Positions 1-6,214 are shown, counted from the stretch's first letter. The stretch: DNA of 6,874 nucleotides from Sporosarcina sp. (GCA_029263945.1 JARIDM010000085.1:1-6874), one strand, 5' to 3'. Numbers and translations: made by a program. Notes: a model not told the origin generated them from the sequence alone.

Positions 1-258
1 CGTACGATGTACTTGCTGCTCTTAGGCGGGATTGTCTTTATGATTGGTGTCACAATGGGCTCCTATTGGAATCACCGAAGAATCTGGATTCAAAAAGGTG
101 AAGGCAATGAAATGTTGGTTGCAAGTCATACGAATAAGAACTGGTTCTCGTTGAAGAAAGAAATGAATCAGGTGAAGGACTATGCGGGTTTACCAGATTA
201 TGTGGACCGTGAAGATACTGAGTCCGATTTAAACGACCGGGAAGGGGATTTTAAATAA
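1..258 (+). CDS. resB: ResB, cytochrome c biogenesis protein (Ccs1 family), C-terminal end only
   Basis: The reading frame is open from the first base of the window (Arg-Thr precede the first Met), so this is the 3' end of a longer gene. The visible 85 residues start with a hydrophobic segment (about residues 3-20), the last membrane helix, followed by the Ccs1/ResB ending with GSYWNHRRIW and SHTNKNW, then an acidic soluble tail. ResB/Ccs1 is a membrane protein that works with ResC/CcsA to carry haem across the membrane and attach it to apocytochrome c. Its stop codon overlaps the resC start by one base (TAATG), so the two are translationally coupled, as expected for partners in one complex. 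The family call rests on the tail motif and the ResC neighbour. The N-terminal part lies outside the window. Confidence 0.9.
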   Translation, partial: RTMYLLLLGGIVFMIGVTMGSYWNHRRIWIQKGEGNEMLVASHTNKNWFSLKKEMNQVKDYAGLPDYVDREDTESDLNDREGDFK

Positions 259-1442
259 TGGAACTTGCTGCATTAAGCTCAAATTTACTGCTAATTTCAT
301 TTGTAGCCTATCTAATTGCAACCCTATTTTTTGGGGGTGCGGTTAAGGGAGCAAAATCTGAACAATCGTACAAAAATAGCCGATCGGGAACAATTGGAAT
401 TACCATTACAATTATTGGTTTTCTTACGCATTTAGGTTATTTCATCACAAGGTGGATGGCCTCAGGACATGCGCCTGTTAGTAATATGTTTGAAGCAGTG
501 ACAGCAATGGGCATGATGTTTGTCGGTGCCTTTATCTTGCTTTACTACTTATATAAAACACCTTCACTCGGACTCTTTGCATTACCAATTGCAATTATTA
601 TTATTGGTTATGCAACGATGTTCCCAACTGAGGTTGCGCCGCTTATCCCAGCATTAAAAAGTAAATGGTTGGCAGTTCATGTGATCACAACAATTTTGGG
701 TGAATCTATTTTAGCAATTTCTGCAATTGCTGGTTTAATCCTACTTGTTAAAAATATTGACTTAACGAAAAAATCTCGCCAAAGATTTTGGTTGGAAACT
801 GTGTTTTTCACACTTATTCTTTTCATCGGTTTCATACTCGCAACTGTCGGATTTAGAGCAGTTGGATATGAAGCAGACTTTACATTTGTAAATAAAAATC
901 AAGAAGTAGAAAAAGTGTCCTATCATATGCCACCCTTATTTGGAATGAGTGAATATGAATCATTAACAGAAGGTGCGATGACACCATTGGCTGAAATGCC
1001 GCCAATTGTTGATGCGCAGAAATTAACAACAACGACTTGGTCGGTGATTGTTGGTACAATTTTATATGTTTTATTGCGGCTCATTACACGAAGACCTATC
1101 GCTGCGATGTTGAAACCATTTGCGAAGAAAGCCAATTCACAATTAATGGATGAAATCGGGTATCGAGCTGTATTAATCGGCTTCCCTATCTTTACATTAG
1201 GTGCGTTAATCTTTGCAATGATTTGGGCACATGAAGCATGGGCAAGGTTCTGGGGATGGGATCCTAAAGAAGTATGGGCACTTATCACATGGCTATTCTA
1301 TGCTGCATTCCTACACCTACGTTTGTCAAAAGGATGGGAAGGCAATAAGTCAGCTTGGCTTGCAGTACTGGGATTCGTCATTATTATGCTTAACTTTATT
1401 GCAGTGAATATGATACTTGCAGGACTTCATTCATACGCATAA
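258..1442 (+). CDS. resC: ResC, cytochrome c biogenesis protein (CcsA/CcsB family haem handling protein)
   Basis: ResC is a 394-residue polytopic membrane protein of the system II cytochrome c maturation pathway. With ResB it forms the haem exporter and synthetase that ligates haem to apocytochrome c on the outer face of the membrane. The tryptophan-rich WWD signature is clear at residues 323-340 (W323, W328, W332, W334, D335, W340). It is flanked by histidines at the places where the family carries haem ligands: H141 before it (LAVHV), H353 just after it (FLHLR), and H391 four residues from the C-terminus (GLHSY). About eight hydrophobic helices are visible, and a hydrophilic stretch near residues 203-250 is probably an external loop before the WWD part. 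The ATG at 258 follows the AAGGGGA site at 242-248 and overlaps the resB stop. The length is normal for the family and no key residue is missing. Confidence 0.95.
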   Translation: MELAALSSNLLLISFVAYLIATLFFGGAVKGAKSEQSYKNSRSGTIGITITIIGFLTHLGYFITRWMASGHAPVSNMFEAVTAMGMMFVGAFILLYYLYKTPSLGLFALPIAIIIIGYATMFPTEVAPLIPALKSKWLAVHVITTILGESILAISAIAGLILLVKNIDLTKKSRQRFWLETVFFTLILFIGFILATVGFRAVGYEADFTFVNKNQEVEKVSYHMPPLFGMSEYESLTEGAMTPLAEMPPIVDAQKLTTTTWSVIVGTILYVLLRLITRRPIAAMLKPFAKKANSQLMDEIGYRAVLIGFPIFTLGALIFAMIWAHEAWARFWGWDPKEVWALITWLFYAAFLHLRLSKGWEGNKSAWLAVLGFVIIMLNFIAVNMILAGLHSYA

Positions 1443-1452
1443 AACACTAAGT

Positions 1453-1491
1453 GGGCTGCATGGATGTATAAAACATCTCATGCAGTCTTTT
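1453..1491 (+). terminator. Imperfect hairpin terminator between resC and resD
   Basis: The stem pairs CTGCATG-GATGT (1456-1467) with ACATC-T-CATGCAG (1473-1485). It has a single bulged T at 1478, a five-base ATAAA loop, and three further G:T/G:C pairs at the base. TCTTTT follows and, after two As, a second T-rich stretch to about 1503. It begins about ten bases after the resC stop. The short broken T tract suggests partial termination, so some transcripts from the upstream res promoter may still reach resD. Confidence 0.7.
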
Positions 1492-1516
1492 AATTTCTTT
1501 TTATCCCAAAGACTTG

Positions 1517-1522
1517 TACAAT
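1517..1522 (+). promoter_or_regulatory. Possible -10 element of a resD promoter
   Basis: TACAAT lies 34 bases upstream of the resD start and downstream of the hairpin. It matches the vegetative -10 consensus at five of six positions. The -35 region 17 bases further up (around 1494-1499, TTTCTT) is poor, so an activator or another sigma factor would be needed. A separate promoter here would agree with the terminator just upstream, and resDE is known to have its own promoter activity in B. subtilis. The assignment is weak. Confidence 0.3.
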
Positions 1523-1555
1523 AGGGAAAGCAATATACAGAGGGGGAAATGGTTA

Positions 1556-2269
1556 ATGGAAGAAAAGGTAGCCATATTAGTTGTAGATGATGAGGACCGT
1601 ATTCGCCGACTGTTAAGTATGTACTTAACGCGTGAAGGGTATGAGGTTCATGAAGCAATCGACGGGGCGGAAGCGTTAGAGAAAGCATTAGCTAACGAAT
1701 ATAGTTGTATATTATTAGACCAGATGATGCCAGAAAAAGATGGTCTTGAAGTGTTAAAAGAATTAAGAGAACAAAAAAATATGACACCTGTGATGATGCT
1801 TACTGCAAAAGGTGAAGAATCAGATCGTGTGACGGGTTTTGAATCAGGTGCTGATGATTACATAGTTAAACCATTTAGCCCACGAGAAGTTATTCTTCGT
1901 ATTAAAGCCATTTTGAGAAGATCATCAACTTTCCCTGGTACTTCAGCTGCAACATCAAAAGATCTTGTTGTTTTTCCGAATTTAACAATAGACCATGATG
2001 CACATCGTGTGACAGCAGAAGGCAAAGAGGTGAACTTAACGCCAAAAGAATATGAATTACTGTATTTTTTAGCGAAGTCACCAGATAAAGTTTTTGATAG
2101 AGAACAACTCCTAAAAGAAGTATGGCATTATGAGTTTTTTGGAGATCTTCGAACAGTCGATACACATGTGAAGCGATTGCGTGAAAAGTTAAGTCGCGTC
2201 TCAGAAAGCTCTGCTAAAATGATTGTGACAGTGTGGGGAGTTGGCTACAAGTTTGAGGCAGTAGAATGA
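1556..2269 (+). CDS. resD: ResD, OmpR-type response regulator of aerobic and anaerobic respiration
   Basis: ResD is a 237-residue DNA-binding response regulator. Residues 1-120 form the receiver domain, with the acidic pair D11/D12, the phosphoacceptor D55 (ILLDQMMP), T83 and K105 (IVKPFSPRE). Residues of about 135-235 form the winged helix of the OmpR/PhoB class, with LTPKEYELLYFLA and the recognition region FFGDLRTVDTHVKRLREKL, ending in VWGVGYKFE. The sequence closely resembles B. subtilis ResD, which activates cytochrome c biogenesis, terminal oxidase and anaerobic respiration genes. The ATG at 1556 is chosen because AGAGGGGG (1539-1546) sits at the right distance; an in-frame TTG at 1514 would lie upstream of that site. 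The stop overlaps resE by four bases (ATGA). A small oddity is Q56 directly after the phosphorylated aspartate, where B. subtilis ResD has leucine. Confidence 0.95.
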   Translation: MEEKVAILVVDDEDRIRRLLSMYLTREGYEVHEAIDGAEALEKALANEYSCILLDQMMPEKDGLEVLKELREQKNMTPVMMLTAKGEESDRVTGFESGADDYIVKPFSPREVILRIKAILRRSSTFPGTSAATSKDLVVFPNLTIDHDAHRVTAEGKEVNLTPKEYELLYFLAKSPDKVFDREQLLKEVWHYEFFGDLRTVDTHVKRLREKLSRVSESSAKMIVTVWGVGYKFEAVE

Positions 2270-4041
2270 GTCGAATATGGAATTCAATCGTCGGGAAGCT
2301 GTGGGTAACCATTTTGCTTCTCGTTACTTTTATTCTGTTTATTTTAACGGCTTTACTCCTTGAGTTTTTCGGGAACTTTCACCGGGAACAAGCTGAGGAA
2401 TCTCTTCGGAAAGAAGCTGCAATCATTGGAAATGTTGTGATGGATTATAAAGGGGAAGTGAATATCCCGCTAATTATTCATGATATTTTGGATGAGGAAA
2501 CCAACGCATTTATTACGAATGCTGAAGGTGTTGTGAGCGATTCTTACCATATGGGACTAAACAAAAAAAGAATCGAACAGAAAATTCTTTCTGCATCCCT
2601 ATTAACTGACGAGCAAGGACACAGTGAAAGTGTTACGAAGGAAATTATGATGCCTTCTATTTCCAAAGAAGGTGTGATGGAACAGTATATCGTGCTCGCG
2701 GATCCATTTGAAACGAAATCAGGCGTAGCTGGAACTGTTTATATTTATCAAAGTTTAAATGCGATTCAAGCAACAATGAAAAAAACAACTAATATTGTCT
2801 TTCTTTCAGCCTTTATCGCATTTGTATTAACGACGTTTTTTGCGTTTTTTTTATCAACAAAAATAACGTCTCCATTAAGAACGATGCGTCAAGCGGCATT
2901 TGAATTATCAAAAGGAAATTTTGACACACGTTTACCTTCTTTGCAGAGTGATGAAATTGGACAGCTTGCGACGGCATTTAATCAGATGGGTAGACAATTA
3001 AAATATCACGTCGAATTAATAAACCAAGAAAAAGAGCAATTATCAAGTATATTAACCTCAATGGCAGATGCCGTCATAACGTTTAATCGCGATGGGACCA
3101 TTTTATTAAGTAATCCCCAAGCGGAAAAACTATTACAAAATTGGTATTTTGCAAATGAATCGAATGACGAACCAATCCCACCAGAATTACTGCATATGTT
3201 GGAACATACAATTACATTTTCAGAAGAGGTTGAAGATGAACTTACTTTAAATGGCCAGTTTTATGCCATTTCTTTTAGTCCACTTTATAGTGAAAATGGC
3301 ATTCGTGGTGCGGTAGCTGTACTTCGAGATATGACCGCTCAACATCAATTAGATAAACTTCGATCAGATTTCATTGCAAATGTCTCACACGAACTTCGGA
3401 CACCTATTTCGATGCTTCAGGGCTACAGTGAAGCCATTTTAGATGGCGTAACTGCAAATGATGAAGAACGAGATGAAATGATTCAAATTATTCATGAAGA
3501 ATCATTGCGAATGGGTCGATTAGTTACAGATTTACTTGACTTAGCTAGGATGGAGTCGGGTCATATGACGTTGTATAAAGATGAAATATCCGTCATTCCA
3601 TTTATGAATCGAATTGTGAATAAGTTTACACAAACAGCGCGTGACAATGAGGTTAGTCTACAAGTGGAGTTTCCTCAAGAAGAAATTCTTGCTAATTTTG
3701 ATGGGGATCGTATTGAGCAGGTATTTACAAATCTAATAGATAATGCCATACGACACACGCCCGCTGGTGGAAGTGTGCACTTACGAGTGGAGAATTATCA
3801 AGATTTGTGTCATTTGACGGTATCTGATACAGGTCACGGTATACCAGAAGAAGACTTACCTTTCATATTTGAACGATTTTATAAAGCTGATAAAGCAAGA
3901 ACGCGGGTCAAAGGGGGAACAGGCTTAGGTCTTTCTATTGCCAAAAACATTATCGATTCGCATGGTGGGTTCATTACGGCTTCACGTGGAGAAATAGAAG
4001 GAACAATTATGTCTGTAACACTCCCTTTGAATAACTTGTAA
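2266..4041 (+). CDS. resE: ResE, membrane sensor histidine kinase partner of ResD
   Basis: ResE is a 591-residue sensor kinase, close to the usual ResE length. In order it has a membrane helix (about 10-34), an extracytoplasmic sensor region (about 35-170), a second helix (about 175-197), a HAMP linker (about 198-250), a PAS domain (about 258-360, starting MADAVITFNRDG), a HisKA dimerisation domain with phosphorylated H375 (NVSHELRTP), and an ATPase domain. The ATPase shows the N box (N489, N493), the G1 box DTGHG (521-525), the F box FIFERFYK (533-540) and the G2 box GGTGLGL (550-556). It phosphorylates ResD. In B. subtilis the PAS domain is important for sensing oxygen limitation and nitric oxide, but the exact signal cannot be read here. 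The ATG at 2266 overlaps the resD stop, so kinase and regulator are translationally coupled. All catalytic motifs are present. Confidence 0.95.
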   Translation: MSRIWNSIVGKLWVTILLLVTFILFILTALLLEFFGNFHREQAEESLRKEAAIIGNVVMDYKGEVNIPLIIHDILDEETNAFITNAEGVVSDSYHMGLNKKRIEQKILSASLLTDEQGHSESVTKEIMMPSISKEGVMEQYIVLADPFETKSGVAGTVYIYQSLNAIQATMKKTTNIVFLSAFIAFVLTTFFAFFLSTKITSPLRTMRQAAFELSKGNFDTRLPSLQSDEIGQLATAFNQMGRQLKYHVELINQEKEQLSSILTSMADAVITFNRDGTILLSNPQAEKLLQNWYFANESNDEPIPPELLHMLEHTITFSEEVEDELTLNGQFYAISFSPLYSENGIRGAVAVLRDMTAQHQLDKLRSDFIANVSHELRTPISMLQGYSEAILDGVTANDEERDEMIQIIHEESLRMGRLVTDLLDLARMESGHMTLYKDEISVIPFMNRIVNKFTQTARDNEVSLQVEFPQEEILANFDGDRIEQVFTNLIDNAIRHTPAGGSVHLRVENYQDLCHLTVSDTGHGIPEEDLPFIFERFYKADKARTRVKGGTGLGLSIAKNIIDSHGGFITASRGEIEGTIMSVTLPLNNL

Positions 4042-4062
4042 CTTTTTATACCTAAGAACGAC
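4037..4062 (+). promoter_or_regulatory. Predicted SigX-type ECF promoter of sigX-rsiX (autoregulatory)
   Basis: TGTAAC at 4037-4042 and CGAC at 4059-4062 are separated by 16 bases. This matches the -35 and -10 elements known for Bacillus SigX promoters, and a T tract lies directly downstream of the -35 (4043-4047), a feature reported for this promoter class. The expected start of transcription is about 4068-4072, just upstream of the sigX ribosome binding site. The -35 contains the resE stop codon (TAA, 4039-4041). ECF sigma factors usually transcribe their own operon, so self-activation is the natural reading. Confidence 0.8.
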
Positions 4063-4086
4063 TACTCTAGTGAACGGGGGGATGAT

Positions 4087-4623
4087 ATGGACGACTCCGT
4101 TTTTCATCGGTTGTATGAGGAATATCATCAGGATGTGTTCAAATTCCTTATCTATTTGACGAGAAACCGCGATCAAGCAGAAGATCTTATGCACGAGGTG
4201 TATGTTAGAGTTTTGAAAGCATATGCAAATTTTGAAGGGAAAAGTTCTGAAAAAACATGGCTTTTTTCTATCGCTAAAAACGTCGCAATGGATCACTTTA
4301 GGAAACAAACGGTTAGGCGGAAGTATGCCTTTGACAAATTTGACTGGGAAAAAAGTGAATTACCCGCTTCTGAGATTCCCCCTGAAGAAGTTCTACTCTT
4401 AAGCGAAAAAAAACAATCCTTATTAAAAGCCCTTAACACATGTACGGGTGATCAGAAATTAGTCATTCAAATGCGTTTTATGCATGACCTGACGATTGCT
4501 GAAACAGCTGACGTACTGGATTGGTCAGAAGGCAAAGTAAAAACGACACAACATAGGGCAATTAGGGTGCTTAGACAAAAATTAACAAGCGTGCAGATCG
4601 AAGGAGGGGAAGTTGATGGATGA
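4087..4623 (+). CDS. sigX: SigX, ECF-family RNA polymerase sigma factor
   Basis: This 178-residue protein has only sigma regions 2 and 4, which defines the ECF class. Region 2 (about 9-75) begins FHRLYEEYHQDVFKFL and includes AEDLMHEVYVRVLKAYANF and the region 2.4 part TWLFSIAKNVAMDHFRKQ that reads the -10. Region 4 (about 105-167) carries LTIAETADVLDWSEGKVKTTQHRAIRVLRQKL, the helix-turn-helix that reads the -35. A variable linker (about 78-104) joins them. The position after resE, before an RsiX-like gene and behind a SigX-type promoter identifies it as SigX rather than another ECF factor. In B. subtilis SigX controls cell-surface charge genes and resistance to cationic peptides. The ATG at 4087 follows a GGGGGG site at 4076-4081; the ATG at 4082 is out of frame. 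It overlaps rsiX by eight bases. Confidence 0.92.
   Translation: MDDSVFHRLYEEYHQDVFKFLIYLTRNRDQAEDLMHEVYVRVLKAYANFEGKSSEKTWLFSIAKNVAMDHFRKQTVRRKYAFDKFDWEKSELPASEIPPEEVLLLSEKKQSLLKALNTCTGDQKLVIQMRFMHDLTIAETADVLDWSEGKVKTTQHRAIRVLRQKLTSVQIEGGEVDG
4601..4609 (+). promoter_or_regulatory. rsiX ribosome binding site inside the end of sigX
   Basis: AAGGAGGGG is a near-perfect Shine-Dalgarno sequence lying within the last codons of sigX. It is six bases from the ATG at 4616 but only three from the in-frame TTG at 4613, so it decides the rsiX start in favour of 4616. It should give strong translation of the anti-sigma factor, coupled to that of the sigma factor. Confidence 0.85.
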
Positions 4624-5809
4624 GAAAGAAATTAAAAAGCTTTTCAGTGAACTACCTCCTTTAGAAGACCAACGTTCAAAAGAAGAGATTTTAGCAGGAT
4701 TAAAAGAAGATACACGATTACAGACGCAAAAGAAACATAAAATAGTGATTAAAAAGTATCCAGCAATTATTGCACTTGCTGCCATGCTTGTCATAAGTTT
4801 CCTTGTACCGACAGTGCTTAAAGTAGGTAAGGTACAACAAGAACAGTCTTTAGAGACACCCAGCTTCAAGACGATTGATAGAGACGATGCGACGGCTGAA
4901 GTACAAGAAGCGTTCGATACGTATCTTGAAGATGAAGAAGAAAGTGTTGCAATAGAAGCTACACGTTTTTCTGCTTATGAAGGAAACGTTTTACTCGCTG
5001 ATGAATTGAAAGGTGCGAAACTCTTTCGGATAGGACTTGTCTCCGGTGAAACTGTGATTCCAGTTAGTTTTCTTATCCAAGAAGACCAAATCCAGAATGA
5101 TTTTCTAGAAGAACCAAACAGTGTTCAACTCTATAACCAATATGCCAAGCACGTTTCTGAAGAAAATTTGGGATTTGATGCTTATCATCCATTACAAGGA
5201 AAAGTAAGCGTTAAGCAAGAAAATATCGTACACCAGCTCCCAAAAGGGAAGGTTTATGATTTATCATCAGCAACCATCGGTGTATATAAAAAGGCAGTTC
5301 AATCCACTTTTCAGGATTTTTTAAGTTGGAAAGTTGTGGATGAATTCGGAAATCACGCAACAACTGAAGAAAATGAGCTGATGAAACAAATTCAACTGTC
5401 GCCTGAAAAAGACATCCAATCTTTTTATAAACAAGTACTTCCGTCAGGTCAAACTTATTTGCTTACAGTACCAGAAGCGCCTGTTTATGAAACGCTCAAT
5501 CAAGCTTTATTAGGGATGAAGGAACGTCCAAATGATTTGGTAGAAGAGTTAGTTCCAGAAGGGGTTACCTATAAAGCTCATGCAAGTGACGACCTAGTAA
5601 CGGTTACCTTTCAGGAAGCATTAGATTTACAAGAAATGCCCCATGAAGAGGCGCTTGCAATGATAGAAGGCTTCATGTTGACGGCTGAAACTAACGGAAA
5701 ACAAGTACAACTTAAAAATATTGTTCAAGAAAGTTTTGATCGATATGATTTAATGAAACCTTTACCAAAGCCTGTCGCAGTGAACCCACTCACACTCGCT
5801 ATTGATTAA
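4616..5809 (+). CDS. rsiX: RsiX, membrane-anchored anti-sigma-X factor
   Basis: The protein has 397 residues: a short charged cytoplasmic N-terminus (1-47, rich in Lys and Glu) expected to bind SigX, one membrane helix (about 48-68, YPAIIALAAMLVISFLVP), and a large extracytoplasmic part (about 70-397). This is the topology of RsiX, which holds SigX inactive until an envelope signal arrives. The external part has no enzyme motif. Its final third (about 280-385), with ALLGMKERPNDLVEELVPEG, a V-T-V-T-F strand and a later helix, resembles GerMN (sporulation and spore germination) domains, and residues of about 135-240 may be a second, more divergent copy. That reading is inferred from pattern only. 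Overlap with sigX supports the sigma/anti-sigma pairing. It is the last gene of its unit, with a terminator directly at its stop. Identification as RsiX rests mainly on position and topology. Confidence 0.85.
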   Translation: MDEKEIKKLFSELPPLEDQRSKEEILAGLKEDTRLQTQKKHKIVIKKYPAIIALAAMLVISFLVPTVLKVGKVQQEQSLETPSFKTIDRDDATAEVQEAFDTYLEDEEESVAIEATRFSAYEGNVLLADELKGAKLFRIGLVSGETVIPVSFLIQEDQIQNDFLEEPNSVQLYNQYAKHVSEENLGFDAYHPLQGKVSVKQENIVHQLPKGKVYDLSSATIGVYKKAVQSTFQDFLSWKVVDEFGNHATTEENELMKQIQLSPEKDIQSFYKQVLPSGQTYLLTVPEAPVYETLNQALLGMKERPNDLVEELVPEGVTYKAHASDDLVTVTFQEALDLQEMPHEEALAMIEGFMLTAETNGKQVQLKNIVQESFDRYDLMKPLPKPVAVNPLTLAID

Positions 5810-5847
5810 CACTTTGTAAACAGGACAGTTTACAAAGTGTTTTTTTT
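5808..5847 (+). terminator. Strong intrinsic terminator of sigX-rsiX
   Basis: A perfect 14-base inverted repeat pairs 5808-5821 (AACACTTTGTAAAC) with 5828-5841 (GTTTACAAAGTGTT), with a six-base AGGACA loop, and runs directly into a tract of eight Ts at 5840-5847. The left arm begins within the rsiX stop codon. It separates the sigX unit from the riboswitch-controlled ribU unit. The arm is AT-rich but long. Confidence 0.92.
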
Positions 5848-5848
5848 A

Positions 5849-5878
5849 TTGTATATTAAAGATGTAAGAAAATTTAAT
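5849..5878 (+). promoter_or_regulatory. Candidate vegetative promoter for the FMN riboswitch and ribU
   Basis: TTGTAT at 5849-5854 and TTTAAT at 5873-5878 are 18 bases apart, resembling -35 and -10 elements. The -10 matches five of six consensus bases; the -35 matches only its TTG. Transcription would start near 5885, exactly where the aptamer begins, and a terminator ends just upstream, so a promoter must lie close to here. The exact elements are uncertain. Confidence 0.45.
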
Positions 5879-5883
5879 AGTGA

Positions 5884-6011
5884 TTCATCTTCGGGGCAGG
5901 GTGTAATTCCCGACCGGCGGTAAGGAAGGTTAACTTCTATAGCCCGCGAGCTTAACAGCTGATTCTAGTGAGACTCTAGAGCCGACAGTATAGTCTGGAT
6001 GGGAGAAGGTG
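5884..6011 (+). ncRNA. FMN riboswitch aptamer (RFN element)
   Basis: The conserved RFN segments appear in the right order: CTTCGGGGCAGGGTG (5889-5903), CCGACCGGCGGTA (5910-5922), AGCCCGCGAGC (5941-5951), CCGACAGTATAGTCTGGATG (5982-6001) and GGGAGAAGG (6001-6009). The closing stem P1 pairs CATCTTC (5886-5892) with GAAGGTG (6005-6011), including one G:T pair. This RNA binds flavin mononucleotide and lowers expression of riboflavin synthesis or uptake genes. Here it precedes ribU, a known location for this class in Bacillales. A variable hairpin arm (CTAG...CTAG, about 5965-5979) fits the class. Confidence 0.97.
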
Positions 6012-6063
6012 AAGGTGCAGACGTCTATTTTGTGTTTTTAATTTTACAAAAAAGAGCGCTTAT

Positions 6064-6109
6064 TTTAGTATGTTTAGAGTTTGTAATTTAACTCTAGTAC
6101 GATACTAAA
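6064..6109 (+). other. Long imperfect hairpin in the riboswitch expression platform
   Basis: TTTAGTAT (6064-6071) pairs with ATACTAAA (6102-6109). Inside this, TAGAGTT (6075-6081) pairs with AACTCTA (6090-6096), leaving an internal loop of unequal sides and an eight-base apical loop. No T tract follows, so it is not itself a terminator. It lies between the aptamer and the terminator and may bring the two together. Its role is inferred. Confidence 0.6.
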
Positions 6110-6118
6110 TCATACACT

Positions 6119-6150
6119 CCCGAAAGCTTATTTAGCTTTTGGGTTTTTTT
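6119..6150 (+). terminator. Riboswitch-controlled intrinsic terminator upstream of ribU
   Basis: CCCGAAAGCT (6119-6128) pairs with AGCTTTTGGG (6134-6143), ten pairs including one G:T, with a TATTT loop and seven Ts (6144-6150) after it. It lies between the aptamer and ribU, 65 bases before the start codon, so transcription attenuation is the likely main control: FMN binding should favour this hairpin. The left arm overlaps CTCCC (6117-6121), which could pair with GGGAG of the aptamer in the FMN-free state. Confidence 0.88.
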
Positions 6151-6174
6151 GTAGACATAAATAGCGAAAGCCCT

Positions 6175-6211
6175 TTCCTCTTATGAAGTGAATCGGATAA
6201 GGAGAGAGGAA
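6175..6211 (+). promoter_or_regulatory. Possible hairpin covering the ribU ribosome binding site
   Basis: TTCCTCT (6175-6181) is perfectly complementary to AGAGGAA (6205-6211), which includes part of the ribU Shine-Dalgarno sequence. The loop is 23 bases, so the hairpin is only moderately stable. It lies beyond the riboswitch terminator and would exist only in read-through transcripts. Whether it regulates translation is unknown. Confidence 0.35.
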
Positions 6212-6214
6212 CAA

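Noticed and set aside
923..1288. Minus-strand open frame opposite resC
   Set aside because: It lies entirely antisense to well-supported ResC coding sequence, including the WWD region, and its product resembles no known family. It is a shadow.
1514..1539. TTGTAC (1514) with TATACA (1534) as a resD promoter
   Set aside because: The spacing is only 14 bases, too short for a vegetative promoter, and the start of transcription would fall inside the ribosome binding site.
1514..1555. TTG at 1514 as an upstream start of resD
   Set aside because: It would put the good Shine-Dalgarno sequence at 1539-1546 inside the gene and add 14 residues not found at the N-terminus of ResD proteins.
1431..1688. 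Minus-strand open frame over the resC-resD gap and the start of resD
   Set aside because: It is antisense to the terminator hairpin and the ResD receiver domain, with no convincing ribosome binding site seen and no recognisable product.
3982..4308. Minus-strand open frame opposite the resE end and sigX start
   Set aside because: It is antisense to ResE, the SigX promoter and sigma region 2, and its product is low-complexity and unfamiliar.
4613..4615. TTG at 4613 as the rsiX start
   Set aside because: It is only three bases from the Shine-Dalgarno sequence, while the adjacent in-frame ATG at 4616 has correct spacing.
6019..6026. Eight-base palindrome AGACGTCT after the aptamer
   Set aside because: It is too short and isolated to call an operator, and it lies in the transcribed leader, where the riboswitch already accounts for the control.
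6188..6214. GTG at 6188 as the ribU start
   Set aside because: It lies upstream of the GGAGAGAGG site, and the nine extra charged residues are not expected in RibU.
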